64,000 nucleotides of DNA from Phocoena phocoena (GCF_963924675.1 NC_089232.1:34429312-34493311); one strand, 5' to 3'. Positions 30,401-43,859 are shown, counted from the first letter of the stretch. Translations and numbers: made by a program. Notes: generated by a model from the sequence alone, not told the origin.

Positions 30401-32240
30401 GATTTGGGGCTGGTAAGTAATAGGAGAGGACCACAGGACCCAACTTAGACTCACAGGACAGGTCTTGTGGCCTACTCGTGTGTTCAAATCCAAGTTTAGG
30501 ACATTATACTAAGTATAGGCACACTTCAACCACTGGACTAAAGCACAAGGCTAAAACCTACATTTAATACAGCTGCGCATGTGTGGGGGTGCACAAAGTC
30601 AGCTTGGGAAGAAAAGGAAAAGATGGTGGGACATGCCTGGCACCTCTGAAAAAATATATGTGTATGTGTGTGTGTGTGTGTGTGTGTGCGCACGCATGTG
30701 CATGCAGTTACTTGGCTCTGAGTGTGACAGACAAGTTAAATGTGTCTACTGCCTAGGTGATCCAGGATGTACAAATTAATTTTTGAGATTCAGCACGTAA
30801 TATTGTTCAGTAATCAAGAAAAGTACCTGTAGGAGGGACCGAATGAAATTGGTAATTAGAAAAATTTTAGGGCAGTTCCTCTTTTGGCATTATTGGATGG
30901 AAATATGAAACTTCAGTGTTTTCACTCGGAGACCACATGTGGGAGAAAGTGTGGCTGAAATTCAGTCAGATGCCTTTGTGTAACAGAGACTGTTTGATGT
31001 TCTCTTAAACATTTAAAAATATTGTATACATTTTTTGTTATGATTTAAAAAATATTTATGGAGCTCTAGCATTATGGAAGCTTTGTACAAAAAAAAATTC
31101 ATGAAGCTAACTTTGACCTCTGTTTGATATGGACATATTTCCTGAATAATCACAATTATTCTAGAGAACTGATAAAGCCCACACCAATAAAATATGGAGA
31201 AGTCAAGCTGATTTTGGTGGAAGAGACCTAGACTTGGGTACCAGCCTCTTAAAACTGTTTATTTGCTTTCCTGAAGTTAAAATTCCTTATTGCATTAAAA
31301 AAGAAAAACACCTATTAATACATGACTAGTTATTAGGGTACTGTTTAATAAAAACCCAGTAGTGAAAAGGAGACAGCTTTAGGACACTTTATTGATGCAT
31401 AGATATATTTCAATGATCTACTTCAAATATACATTTTGATGTGGCACTATGTCAGAATGACTTTAAAATATTGTGTTAAATATAGATATGTCAGAGAACT
31501 TGGGCTGACACTGACTACTTAAAGCAGTGAGATTGCTTGCATTGCAGTGTAAAAGAACAGGATGGTTTCAGTTGGTCTGCAGAGATGGCGATGATTGGGG
31601 ATGGGGGATGCCGGTGGTGATGGCTGTGGTGGGTGTCTTTTCAACTTCAGCATAATCAACTGAATTGTGAAAGTTTATTTTATAAGATGCCATATGGTTC
31701 CAATGGGCCAGATTAAAACAACAACAAGGACCCTACTAACAATAGCGGGAACATGTAGACGAGTCTTACAGGAACCAATCATAAGCATTCCCGCGTTTGA
31801 TAAATTCTAAACTAGTAGTGGAAGCACTGAGTGCTGGGGGACATCTCCAGTCACCAAACGCAAACGTTTACCTTTGAAGCAACAGGATGAGCCAGACTCG
31901 TCATGATTAGCGTCCACGCTGGACTGTATAAAGGGGCATATTTTGTGAAAACCTATAGGCAAAAATCGTACTGATTATTCAAAAATAAATATTTTAACAT
32001 TTCATTGAGTTATCCAATGAATAAGAAAAATATCGAAGGCTTTCTGCAACTCAGAAAGAATTGTGGCAGCGTGAAAAACAGAGAAGGAAAGAACTAGAAG
32101 AAACTGAAGGACGTTATTCACTTGTGAATATCTGAAAAGGTAGCTTTACCTGCCCTTATTTTGAAAATGAAAAATAAATATCATCTTTCCTTGTCCTTTT
32201 TAAAAAAATTAACGTCAAACTCTGGTTACGCTTGCTAAAA
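27401..32240. other. Upstream non-coding region
   Basis: AT-rich unique sequence with no coding region recognised. It includes three close TAATAAAAT words at 29494-29568 and a (TG)n run at 30665-30690. No SINE or LINE insertion is evident. A divergent plus-strand lncRNA could cross this interval, but no exon can be defined from sequence alone. Confidence 0.6.
30665..30690. repeat. (TG)n microsatellite
   Basis: A perfect run of GT units followed by a CGCACGCATGTG variant tail. Confidence 0.95.
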
Positions 32241-32329
32241 ATCATAATTTGTTTCCAGGCGATTTATGCGAGAAAGAGCCAATTTGAAAACTTACAACTA
32301 ATGAAAGAAATCGGTTCACAGCCGAGCTC

Positions 32330-33510
32330 CCCTCTTCCGAGCTCATCTAGGATAACTTCATTTAGTGGCAGATCTGCGGCCACTTCCGGGCCTCTCTGCC
32401 GACTGGGTCCTTCCTCCGCTGAGCGCTCTGCGGGGCTGTCCTGTCGCCTGTGCGTGGCGGGGTGCCAGGTCCCGCGGCGCCGAGCCACCCAGAGCCCCGG
32501 GCCTGCCTGCACCCCCGGGGGCGCACACTCCTCGGGGCGAGTGGAGGGCCCGGCAGGATACGCTGCCCGGGGTGGGCCCCCCCCCATCTGCTCACACCCG
32601 GCTGGGCGCGGGGGCCGCTGTTTGGGGGGGTGAGGGTAGGTTTGGGGAAACGTGTTCCCTGGGGACCCCGAACCGTCGGGAAGGAGCCAAAGGTTTTCTC
32701 TCCTGCCAGTGCACCCCCCCCCCCACCATTCTAGACCGCGATCCTGTCTCCTTTGGGGTTCGCCCCAGCCTCTGCCGGAGGGAGGGAGGGGGGTCAGACC
32801 TGCGCCGCAGGGGTGGCGACCCGGGAGCCAGAGTTCGAAGGACCCGCGGACCCCGACGCGGCGACTCGGGGTACCGGGCTCTGTCTGCCGGTTCTTGGGG
32901 CTGAGCACCCGAGGGCGCCTCTCTCCCCATCAGGATTCGGGGACACGGGCTCACCCCGCAACCCCTTGCCAATTAGCCTAATTCTGGAAGCTTCTCGCCT
33001 CCGTTCCTGGACGGCTCTTCCCGGGGCGCCGTGAGCCCCGGGGTGCCGCCCGTCTCCCGCTTCCGCCTCCAAGGCCGAGTGTGCTCTGCGAGTCTGTTTG
33101 GGACGCGGGAGCCTTCGGGGACCCAGGCCCCCCAGTGCCCCCTGCGCCCGCGGCGACCCCTTGGAGGGGCTGGAACAAGCGCGCGTCTGTGGCCGACGTT
33201 ATTATTTCAGGTGCGCTAATGGGATTAGCGGCCGCGGGAGAACTGTGTGGGGATGGATGCGGTTCCTTCTCCCGGTTTCTTCCGCCGCCGGGTGGAAGGG
33301 GAGGCACCGCCGGCGGCCTCTCCCGGCCGCACCGCCCGCTCGGCGCGCGCTGCGCTCACACCACCCAGGGAGGCGGCGGACTCCGCGCCCTGGGCCTGGA
33401 GGGCGGGGAGCGGGGGGAGGAGGAGGGAGGGGGAAGGAAAGGGGAGAGGCGCAGAGCGACGGCGACCGAAACGCAAGGAGGGAGAGAGCGAGCGGCAGTA
33501 ACGGAAAGAC
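32330..33510. promoter_or_regulatory. Large CpG island about 8.5-9.6 kb upstream of the MEIS1 start codon
   Basis: The sequence turns abruptly from AT-rich to very GC-rich and CpG-dense at about 32330 and returns to AT-rich after 33600. The frames it contains (up to about 226 codons) overlap each other on both strands and lack any known domain. It is a strong candidate for a promoter or for a Polycomb-regulated island. It may serve an upstream MEIS1 start or an antisense lncRNA. The near-palindrome GCTAATGGGATTAGC lies inside it. Confidence 0.65.
33215..33229. promoter_or_regulatory. Palindromic paired-class homeodomain site GCTAATGGGATTAGC
   Basis: Two TAAT cores face each other with three bases between (TAAT-GGG-ATTA), the classic P3 dimer arrangement. 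Read on the other strand it contains TAATCC, the preferred word of K50 homeodomains such as OTX, PITX and GSC. Function is inferred. Confidence 0.45.
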
Positions 33511-33767
33511 AGAGCCAAGGAAAGCGACAGAGATGGAATCAGATCCAGTCCTGTCCGTCCCCAGGACACAGTGAAACAGCCATTCCACAACGGCCTCGCC
33601 AGGGAAGGAGAAATGCGCTCTTCATTCCCGGATGCTTTCTGCTTCCGAGGGAGCCTTATCATAGACTTTTGCATAATTGCATATTGACTTTCCTAAATAG
33701 TTCCGCAGCTATTTATGTTTCCACTTGTTCAATCGCAAACAATTCCTTTGGGGAAAAGTAAAAGAAA

Positions 33768-33769
<2 letters not shown>

Positions 33770-33809
<40 letters not shown>
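33770..33809. repeat. (TG)n microsatellite
   Basis: A perfect run of about 20 TG units at the edge of the upstream CpG island. Confidence 0.95.
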
Positions 33810-34019
33810 TGGGGTGAGAACTAAGGCCAGAGGCAAACAGTACGACCCTCTTGCAAAATGTCCCCTAGGCCATCGCAGAAATGACCATCCTCTCCTGGGA
33901 AGTGCGAGTCACCATCCCAAATAGGGTGAAATGATCGGTCTGCATTGGGCCCATTTTTCACAGCCCCTTCCCCACCATAAAGAACCAGAGAATGTTTGGG
34001 CTGAGTCAAGGCATTTAGT

Positions 34020-34085
34020 TCCATTTGCCCATTTCACAGATGAGCAAGCTGAGACCGAGAGAGGTTAAGTGACCTATCCAATTTC
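34020..34085 (-). repeat. MIR SINE fragment
   Basis: TTTCACAGATGAGCAAGCTGAGACCGAGAGAGGTTAAGTGACC is the antisense MIR core. Confidence 0.7.
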
Positions 34086-34485
34086 TTCTCTCTCTTTTCT
34101 GGGTGTCTCAAAATTCTCTTTTTATATATATTCCCCAACACTTAAAAAAAAAGTCACAGCTACAGAAGAAGCCTTTCCAACTCTCATTTCCTAAGATCAC
34201 TGGAGGTCAGTGCCTCTGTATCTTCTGTCAAAAGCAGCTGCTGTGTAAAGCTGATGGTTGTGTGTGAGTGAGTTTAAGGGCTGGGGGGTGACTCTTCCCT
34301 CCTCCCCTGCCTCAACCCCGAGTCCATCACCAGCCCCTTTCTGAGAGCAGCAGGCTGGGAACTTGTTGCTCTGTGAAGACCCTTCCACAGAGCATGGAGA
34401 AAGAAGCAAAGGAGAGCTTGTATTTGGTGGTGATGCTGCTGGGGTCTCATAGGCTCAGCTTTTCTCCAACCAACCCTCAATCCTC

Positions 34486-34512
34486 AAACAAACAAACAAA
34501 CAAACAAACAAC
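34486..34512. repeat. (CAAA)n simple repeat
   Basis: Six to seven AAAC units in tandem. Confidence 0.9.
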
Positions 34513-35109
34513 TCAGGCCTTTTGCTTCGACTTCCTGTGACTGAGTGACCCTAAGCAGAAAATTGGTCCAGGTCACCCAGGGCAGGAGCCGGGAGGTTCA
34601 AGGCCTTATTTACCCCAGGATTAAAAACAACATCCCCTCTAACTTTGTCTCTCCTCAGCAGCTTGCCTTTTAAGGATGTGAGAAGGAGCTTCTTAGAGTA
34701 TAAACAGACATCGTAACTCATGGAGATGTTTAGGTTTCAAGTTTACAAAAACAGCACTTTAGCCCTGCTTTCCTGAACCCCACTACAACTAAGACCCAGG
34801 CTACCAAACCCTTTGCAAAGGCATCCTGTATCATTTACGGGCAAAATATATTTTTGAGTGGTCACTTCTACTTTTGAAATATTTTTATTTTTAGCTTCAA
34901 GTTGGACTCCTAAAACAAATCAGTTATATATGACCTGCTTTTCCCCATTCCCTGATTATCTTTTAGCCTTTCATTTAAAATTTTTTGTTACCTTGAAATT
35001 TGCCTTGATTTGGGTGTTCGGTACAGAAAACCTGCTTGTAGGCTTATTATCTGCAGCCATCTGCATTTATTTAGTCAAAACTCTGTGAAGTTTACTGTTT
35101 TTATTTATT

Positions 35110-35131
35110 TTTGTTGTTGTTGTTGTTGTTT
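35110..35131. repeat. (TTG)n simple repeat
   Basis: Seven TTG units in tandem. Confidence 0.9.
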
Positions 35132-38100
35132 TAACTCACTGACTATTAACAAAAAATAGCCTAACACCCTTTCAGGTTTAAACCTTAGTTCTGTCCTAGC
35201 CTAGCTTTCGTGAAAAGCCCATTGCACTGGGCTTGTTGGCTTACATATCTTTTAGTTAAAAACCTTTTGAGGATTTGAGCCCAGACTTTTGTGATATACC
35301 GCACTATAAGGTATTTTATTCTCAACTAGTTAGTGATTGTAGGCTGGAACAGAGAACAATTTTGGAAATCGGTTCTATTAGAAAAAGCTCTTTGTACTTA
35401 CAAATATCCCCAGCCAGGATTCTGGGCAGCGGCTGTAAGGCTCAGCTCAGAGCTGAGACTGAGTACACTTGGGTGCAAATTATAACTCAGTCACTAACGG
35501 GCTGCTTGCATTTGAAGAAGTTAATCACCTGCAAAATGAATTGGTTATGCTATTTTGTTCTGTAAGTCTACTTTTGATTCTTGTATTTAGTGATGATTCT
35601 GTGTATAAAATTAGACACAGAGAAAATGTGTAGTTTCATAATGATCAAAAAAGTTTAGTGTTAAGACATCGCAATATTACCTATTTCACAGTAAATTTTT
35701 AAAAGGTTGATATTTTGGAGTTGGATGGCAGAAGGTTATCCTAAAGCAATGTTTCCCTGCCTTGATTCAGCCATTTACATACAGCCATAGGGGTTTTGCC
35801 CTGTTTAATACCCTCTGAATTACTATTTATTTGTTCTTTTAAAAAAATAGTTTCAGCTAAAATAAAACACATAAATGTATTTTAAAATGAAACTTTATAC
35901 CATAGGATTTCTTTTGTATCTTTCCTAATGCAGCATACAATACATACAATAATACATTTAAAACAATTTGCTTGGATACATGCTCCTAAATCATCTTTAC
36001 CCCACTTTGGGAAGCAGTGACCAAAGGTCATTTTAAATCTGTTCAATATGCCATGTTCAGCATGACCAAGTACTGTTCAACAAATATCACACACTGAACA
36101 CAAAGAAGAAGCATTTGGCAGAGAAAGAAGTGAACACTAATGACTTGGAAAAAAATAAACACTCATTTTAGGAAGAAATCGTTAATGTTTCATAATTCAG
36201 CTTCGGTATTTCAAGTGGGATTGCATCTTGTAAACCTGTAACTGCAAACTTGCTGATACTGGTAAACTATATGACGCCTCCATTTTACATGACTGCATTC
36301 TGAAGTATAATCACTACAATTTTAGATATTTGCAAGGTCCAAATTTTAGATAATAATATGCAGTTTTTGGAAACTATACTAGATTCTGTAAAAATGACAA
36401 TAATTTCTCACAAAAACCTTCAAAATACTGAAATCCGAAACTCCTGTGCTTTCTATTCCAGGGAAGGAAAACATAAATGCTTCTACTTTGGACATTTTTT
36501 TTTTCAATTTATTCACTCTCTACTCCCCCCTCTTTTGAGATTCTTCCTACAGGGAAATCAAGTGTCAGAAGAATTCCTTAATACCTTCAGGCACTGCAAC
36601 CTCCAGATATTACTCTCAAAGTTTGAAAATGGCAACTTCGGTCTTTGTTGAAAGGTACATCTGAAAGAACGAAAGTAAACAGAAAGATGTCTAAAGCATA
36701 GGATTAATTTTTGTTACCGTTTGATTTTATCTGAATATTCTTTAGCGTGGTTTAGAGGTTAAAACACTTAATTCTTTCTCCACTGGCCAGGCAACTTCTG
36801 GAGACACTTTCTCTAGTTCCCTGATTTCACATTTTCTGTGTTGCATTGCCCATTGTATTTGTAGAGCGAGATATAATTTATACCTAGATTTCATTTCTTT
36901 ATGCCTAATAGTAGTTACATATTTCAGCAAACCAAATGCCATTCACTGGAAGCCTTTATGCTGCTTTGTTTTTTCCTAAATATGGAATTAAGTTGAAACA
37001 ATAATTTATTGAAACAACATAAACACCTGACCATCTTCAAAACCAAAGAAAATCAAAACCAAAAAGCACTGCTTAGCACAACCAGAATACTTAAGAACTT
37101 AAAAACCACAAAGTTGGAAGTGGATAGTTATGGCTCTTTTAATAACTGTCATTTTACCGTGATTCTAAATCAGTATCCCAGGACGATGAGGAGTGTGGTT
37201 GAGCTTCAAAATGCTCTGGAAACCACTGCTTTGAAGGTCAAACAGCCATGTTTAAGTTCCCAGCTATACTGCGCTACCGGCGATCCTTGGTGACATGGGA
37301 CCAACCACGCCCCGACCCGGTAAGAACAAAATGCTCACAGCCAGTCAGTTCTCTGACTTGTGGTTCTGTACTTGGCAGTTACCATTTTTCGCCTTTTCTT
37401 TGAGCATTCAACTCACTTTAGTTTTATATTTTTGCATTTCTGTGGTAGTTGGCCAGCACCCCGTTTTATCCTAAGCTAATTTACACTGAAAAGTATGACA
37501 TATGTTCGGATACTCTAACCCGTTCAATGCTTAGGGCTTATTTGTTTGAGATGCAACCAATGAGCCTTCCTCAGTGCTTGAAGCTTTTTACCCCAAGAAG
37601 GAATAGTTTGAATTTGTTTCAAAATTCTCTTCTTTTTATTTGCTTTTTCCTTTCCTATGAGTCTGTAATTTAGTTCTGCTGACACAGTTGGTTAACCCCA
37701 TACCGGGGAGCTGATTAAAAAACACTTTCTAAAAATGTCTACTCCTATTGCTGGTATTAATCAGCACTTTTTTTTTTTTTTTTTGGCCTATCGCTTTCTT
37801 TGGGTTTGTTTATCAAAATCTTTCCATCCCAATAATTCGAAATGGGCACAGTTAAAAAGCTACAAACCCTGTTCTTTTTAGGATGGGGTAGTTCTCACCG
37901 CATAATCTCTAATGTACTTACTACTTGAGAATGATTCCGGAGAACAGTAAGTGGTCTTAGAGATTCTATCTCACCTTGTATGTGCCAGAACACATGTGAG
38001 CAATAATCACGTTTGTTCTCATCCCTGTGTTTAGGGGACCATTCAGTTGCACAACAGATTCCCCTCTGGAGGAATACTTTCTTGAAAAATCTGAATAATT

Positions 38101-38689
38101 GTTGTAGGTAAGCTGAGAAGCTGCTCAGGCTTATCTTATACACTCAGTCAACTTACTTACTTTATTTTTGTTTGTTTTTTAACTGAGTTACTTTAGACAC
38201 TCAGTTAACCCAGATACCAAGGCCACCCTCACTATCCTACCCCTGTTCTCTTGGAGACTTTTAATAAGACATGAGATCCAAAAACAGTTTCACAGTTTAC
38301 CTGCTTTTCTCATTGTCGCTGACATTTTTGGGGATAGTGATAAAAAGGCAAGTCTGTTGCCAATTTCATAAATCGGTCTTTTCTCTCTGCTGTCACGTTG
38401 CCCTTCTCACTAATGTCACCATATGTCACTGCTTGTCCCAGACAATCTGAGATTGACTGAAAAGTGTTTGAATAACTTTTGGGTCCTATTGCCTGTAATT
38501 GGTAAGACTGGGCCGACTTTTGGGTTTTACACTGTTCTGTTTAGAACAGTGTTATTTGTGTGACATTAATTGTATGTCCTAATCAAGTCTTTGATGTTCG
38601 GGGATAAAATTGAGAATTTAATTTTTGCCCCTAGTTTAAGAAAATATTTCACAATTTACAAAGCAGGCACCACCCCCATGCCTAAAATC

Positions 38690-38790
38690 TTCCTTTACTC
38701 CCCAAAACCCTGTGAGGACATGTTATTATCATCTCCATCTCACAGATATAGTTTAAAGTCACACAACTGTTTAGGATCAAAGGCTGTGTA
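38690..38790 (-). repeat. MIR SINE fragment
   Basis: AAAACCCTGTGAGGACA, TTATTATCATCTCCATCTCACAGATATAG and AAAGTCACACAACTG follow the antisense MIR order. Confidence 0.6.
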
Positions 38791-40479
38791 CTGAGCTGTG
38801 GCATCAGTGGAAGAACATCTCTGTAACTGCATCCTTTCATTATGCTAAATATTTGGGAGGGAGGGCATGAGAAAAAAATGAGAAAACATGTCCTCTTGGT
38901 TGAATTTTTTAGTTATTTTCTCTTTCTCTCCTATCATCTACTATAAAATTAGGAATATTTGAACTTCTGGAGCCTATCTCCAGAAAGTTTTACTATTTCC
39001 AGCGTCCAGACATTTTGAACTGATTAACCATGCTCAGTGTGAAATGTTTGCTCCTCTGATTTCAAAGTTACTTTTTGTTGCACAAATAATATCTATTTTT
39101 GAAAGATCGTGCTTGAAATTAGCTACAGACCACAAGATTATTCTATAGATTTATTATAATCTTTCATTCTACAAATATAATATTTGTTTTGTGCTTAGTT
39201 AGTATACTTTTTTTGCATTAAAAAAACTATAACATAGACATAAATCAATGTATGAGATATTATGGCATGGTTTTCAAGGAGATAGCAGTTCAAATTTTCC
39301 ATTTAAAGAGAGAGAACAAAACTTCTTTCAGGAAATATTAGTTAATCGGCAGGAGTCCTTTCCAGAGCACAGTTACCATGGGATTGAGAAGTATTTGCTA
39401 ATTGTAACAGTGCACTAATTATCTGCTTTCACATCTCATCTTTCTGTCTTTCTGTCTAAATTCACTTCTAATTATATGGTACGCTTTTCGCATATGGCAT
39501 ATCTAAAAGTGTTGCTTTTATCAGATATGAATTCTTTTACTTGGAAATAGTAAAGACATAGATTCACTTCCAAAATAGTTATTCCTACAATATAGTGAAA
39601 TCTTTTGATTATGGGTTGAATAGTCTGTCATGTTGGGGGGAGGGAGGGACCAAGGTTTAAATATTAGACATTTTGTATCTTCCAAAAGAGAACAGCAAGG
39701 CTGATCAACCTTGTCATGGTTTCTACTTTTCAAATGCGGTTAAGCAGATGTCACATTACCCACTCATCATCACCATCATTGTCATCATATTTTTATAACT
39801 CTACAGAATTTCAAATGTTGTAACCGATGGACAGATATTTAAAACATAGTGTAATAAAGGAAATATCACTGGGTCCTCAGAACCTATTTTCATGGGATTC
39901 ACTGGTCGTCTGGATTGCAGAGGTAGGCTTGAAACAAAAGCAACAATAACAACAACAAAGGTGACTTCAGTTCCTGTATTATGATTCCCCCTGGGCTTAT
40001 TGAGCGCATAGAAACGGGAATTCACTTTCTGTGTAAACAGAGTCTCACTCATCTCCCCAAAGCAGTAATTTCACTGGGGTTGGGGTGGGGGGCACTTATA
40101 AATGGAGGGTCTCCATCTTGAGGGGATCTACAGGCCTTCCTCCCAAACACAGGCTCCTGTGACAGCTGTTAGTCCAACTCATTTGTGGGTCTACACTTTC
40201 TCTAACTCCACTCCTTGATCATACTTTATTGATTATGAACCTTAATGCACACATATTCATTTCAGTGTTTGTTTGTTTTAAAAGAAAGCTTAAAGAATAA
40301 TTTATAAGCTTTTAAAGAAACATCTGATAGAGTACTTGAAGCTTCTGCAAATACAAACAAAATCTGCTCTGAAGTATTTAAGTACATATAGATATGTGGA
40401 TCAAGCAGTTTTAGACCTCAGGCTCCAGGAGGGGGGTCGAAGGAGTTGGATGTCTGGATGAGCACGAGGGGGAACATTT

Positions 40480-40590
40480 ATTGAGGGCTTCTTCTATGTT
40501 AGGCACTGGGTTAGATGCTTTTGTACACATTCTTTCATTTTGGTAACATTCAAGGCTATTGACGGTTGTTATAACAGTCAGATCAGAACT
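40480..40590 (-). repeat. MIR or L2 3' fragment
   Basis: AACATTTATTGAGGGCTTCTTCTATGTTAGGCACTGGGTTAGATGC is the antisense of the common MIR/L2 tail. Confidence 0.6.
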
Positions 40591-41944
40591 TGAGTTCTGA
40601 TTTGATATATCTTTTACATTGAATTACACTGAGCTAAAAAGTTGGATTTTCTGCTATCAGTTTCACTTTTATGCCTGGCCACAAAATCATTTACGTCCCT
40701 TCAACCTCAGATGCTCAATTGCCCAGCAAACTAAGGATGTAGTAAGGGCCTTGGGAGCTACGTGGGGGCATTCCCTGCAACTAGAGACATTTCTGCAATG
40801 GAAGAGCCTCTTCATTATTTGAACAGAGACCTCTATCCATCCTTCCCACCCCCGGGCCTGAGGCTCCTCATCTGGAAATCAGGATGACTTGGTTCTATTT
40901 TTGATATTCCTCCCAGCCCCAGTGATTTGTGAATTTTGTATTTGATTCTGCTGATGCCAAATGTTTACAGCTGAAAGGGGGAAGGCAAACTAATTATAAA
41001 CAGAACTTTCCCAGTTAAAATCTCAAGGGCTCAAGAGAAATGATTTAAGTATTTTCTGACTCTGACAATCGGAAATGCATTCCTGTGTGGCAGTTATAAG
41101 ATACACTGAAAAAACCCCCTTTTTTGGGGGGGGGGCTTTTACCATTTGAGTTGTAATATGTTATGGAAGTGAAAAGCTTCCAAAAGGGTGGAACAATAGT
41201 CCTAATATTAAGCCGCTGCAGACTGGGGGTTATTTCTTGACTGTTTGCTGTGTGCTTTGGAAAAGGAAACCATCCCTCTCTGGGCTCAGTAAAGTAATGT
41301 TAATTCCATCTCCTTCAAAATGGAGTTCTGATGTTTAAATGTTCATAACTCTCTTCAAGTTCTTCACATGATAATTGTGACATAAAGTACAAAGTATTAT
41401 TCTTAAAATGGGGTAATTTTATCCAATTAAGTTTCCTCTGAGCTATCACCTGGGTCAGAAACATTGTTATTACCTTGCAAATTACTTTGTACTTAGGCTT
41501 TCTCATGTTCCCTAATCATGAGCAAAAGTCCCATCCGAAGGCTTAGAATGCTTAATATTTGCAACATTGACTTTGATGGAACATTACAGTGAAGAACAAT
41601 CTGGTCAGTGCTGTACTAAGGGTGGGTCAGAAGGACCTAAATCTCCTTGAGGATGCAATTTATGCAATGCCATTAGCCATTCTTGGAACAGCTGTATAAT
41701 TAATAACTGGACACAGCATGTCATTAATTTGAATGGGATCATAGGAGACTTTGAGTTTGAAGCTAGGAGTCAAGCTGGCCTATGAGATTTGCCTGAGTTT
41801 CTAGAGACTGGGGTCTATGATCATTTGGTGGTGTTTGCTTTTTTAAATGCAGCCAGCCCTTCAAAAACAATTGCCAAACATGGAATTTATACTCAGTATT
41901 TCCTAGCAGACACTAGAAGTTACCTGCCATGTTTTAAATGGACC

Positions 41945-42030
41945 AGTCTAGACACTACTCTTCATTCATTAATTAATGCATTTATCCAATAAATTATTTA
42001 TTGATTACCTCTGTTCCAGGATCTGGATTA
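41945..42030 (-). repeat. MIR or L2 3' fragment
   Basis: TTCATTCATTAATTAATGCATTTATCC, TTTATTGATTACC and TGTTCCAGGATCTGG form the antisense MIR/L2 tail, diverged. Confidence 0.5.
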
Positions 42031-43510
42031 AGGAAGACAAAGAAGTAGGAGGGTGGGGATCCTGAGGAAGTGTGTGATCAGTCTAGTTACCTTCACGACC
42101 AGTTCACATATTGTTTTAGCTGCTGGTTTTATTTTGGAAGTTGTTCTAGAGAGTTGTACTATCACATAGAATGAAAATGACTCCTCTCCACCCCCCCCGC
42201 CCCTCCCCCGCCTCAATCCACAGCTGGGGTCAATTCATCAGGCATTCCGTGAACTTTTATTACATTCAAGAATAAAAGAGGCACTTATGATAATTAACAT
42301 TAAAAAATGAGAAAAAATGGCTCTTGTTTTGGCCACACATTTTTGAAGTTTGTATGGCAAGTGAAATGAGAGCATTCCATCATTTTTAGTCTATGCAGCT
42401 GCTTAGGTATTTGAGAAATAATTATCTCCTTTTCTTCCTTTCCCCAACTCCTCTGATTATGTCAAAATTACAGTTACTATTAAAGATTGCATAAACACAC
42501 CAGGAAGTTAAAGATTAAATTATCAAAATGGTACTGAAAAAGAAATACTAAAGAAAAAGGAAAAAACATGCATAATCCCACCATCCAAACTTAGCTAAAA
42601 GCAATTTCTTTCTTCAGAGGTATGTTTTTATATGATTATGTGCTTCTGCTTTCCATTGTTTTATCTCTTTTTCAAATTATTACATAAACTTTATATCTAT
42701 TTGTAATGTCTACCTAATATTACAAAGCCTAGGTGTACCATCCTACAGTTAAATACCACCTACTTTTGTATATTTATTTTGTCTCAATTTTTTTTTCCCA
42801 CTATTGTAAATTAAGCTACAGGGTGTGTGTGTGTGGGCATGTGGACTTCCCTACATTTCTTTTAGATAGATATCTAGAAGTTAGAATTCTAGGTCTTTAA
42901 AATATATTAAAATTTTTATGGCTTTAAAGATTATTTTCTTTTGCTGAATTATCTGTCAACATTGGATACAATGATTTAAATATTCCCCTTACCAAAATTT
43001 CTAGGTAAAAATAAACCCTTATTTTTAAAACTGCATTTTTTATTACATGCAAATTTGTACATGTCACTGTTTAGTAGTTCTTGTCCTTCCTTTTTGAACT
43101 GTCTATTCACTTTCTCTGCGAATTTCTCTGTTTGGGATATTGTAGCTTTGAAAATTTAGGATCCTCTTTCTTATATGAAGGAATGTATGAAGTAAACATG
43201 TATGATATTTCTGAATAAATATTAATAAAATTTAAAATGCTCATTAAAAATACAAAACTAAAGCAGATTTGCTATAATTACGTATGTGTTTGAAAGTACT
43301 TAAGGGAAAAAAATCAGTAGAAATTCATAAATGTATTACTGTAACTGTGGTTATAAGATGGTGAATAATGTTTACTTTCTTTTTTTACTTTTCTAATTTT
43401 CAAGGTTTCTATAGTGAATGTGCACTATTTTCTTTTAAATCAGAAAAAGCAGTTATTTATAGATATGCCTTTCTTTTCTCTCAACTAATTTTTTTTTTTA
43501 ACTTGGACAT

Positions 43511-43634
43511 TTTTTTTTTTTTTTGGGCCAGACCACGCGGCTTGTGGGATTTTAGTTCCCTGACCAGGGATCAAACCCTGGCCCTTGGCAGTGAGAACAC
43601 AGAGTCCTAACCACTGGACCGCCAGGGAATTCCC
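43511..43634 (-). mobile_element. CHR-1-type tRNA-derived SINE
   Basis: In the sense direction (minus) it reads GGGAATTCCCTGGCGGTCCAGTGGTTAGGACTCTG and ends near CCACGCGGTCTGGCCC before a poly-A (T run at 43511-43524). The first part has the tRNA-like box region. The flanks AACTTGGACAT and AATTTGGACT look like a target-site duplication. This SINE type is shared by cetaceans and related artiodactyls. Confidence 0.8.
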
Positions 43635-43645
43635 TAATTTGGACT

Positions 43646-43857
43646 TTTTTTTTTTTTTTTTTTTTGCGGTACGGGGGCCTCTCACTGTTGTGGCCTCTCC
43701 CGTTGCGGAGCACAGGCTCCGGACGCGCAGGCTCAGCGGCCATGGCTCACGGGCGCAGCCACTCTGCGGCATGTGGGATCTTCCCGGACCGGGGCACGAA
43801 CCTGTGTCCCCTGCATCGGCAGGCGGACTCCCAACCACTGCGCCACCAGGGAAGCCC
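43646..43857 (-). mobile_element. CHR-2-type tRNA-derived SINE
   Basis: In the sense direction it begins GGGCTTCCCTGGTGGCGCAGTGGTTGG and ends with GCCCCCGTACCGC plus a poly-A (T run at 43646-43665). It abuts the CHR-1 copy at 43511-43634 in the same orientation. Its sequence is close to the copies at 48.3 and 50.0 kb. Frames found here on either strand are SINE-derived. Confidence 0.85.
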
Positions 43858-43859
43858 TG

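Larger units (their letters stand above)
35132..43500. other. Upstream intergenic region without recognised genes
   Basis: AT-rich sequence with only old repeat fragments: MIR-like antisense at about 38690-38790 and 40480-40590, and an L2/MIR-like antisense piece at about 41950-42030. There is a T run at 37769-37784. The part at 42540-43420 resembles the decayed 3' region of an old LINE, without a firm family. Short frames are scattered and show no protein resemblance. Confidence 0.55.

Noticed and set aside
32232..33761. Many long overlapping frames on both strands (up to 226 codons) in the upstream CpG island
   Set aside because: Several frames are open at once on both strands, rich in Pro, Arg, Gly and Ala, with no domain. 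This is expected from stop-poor GC-rich DNA.
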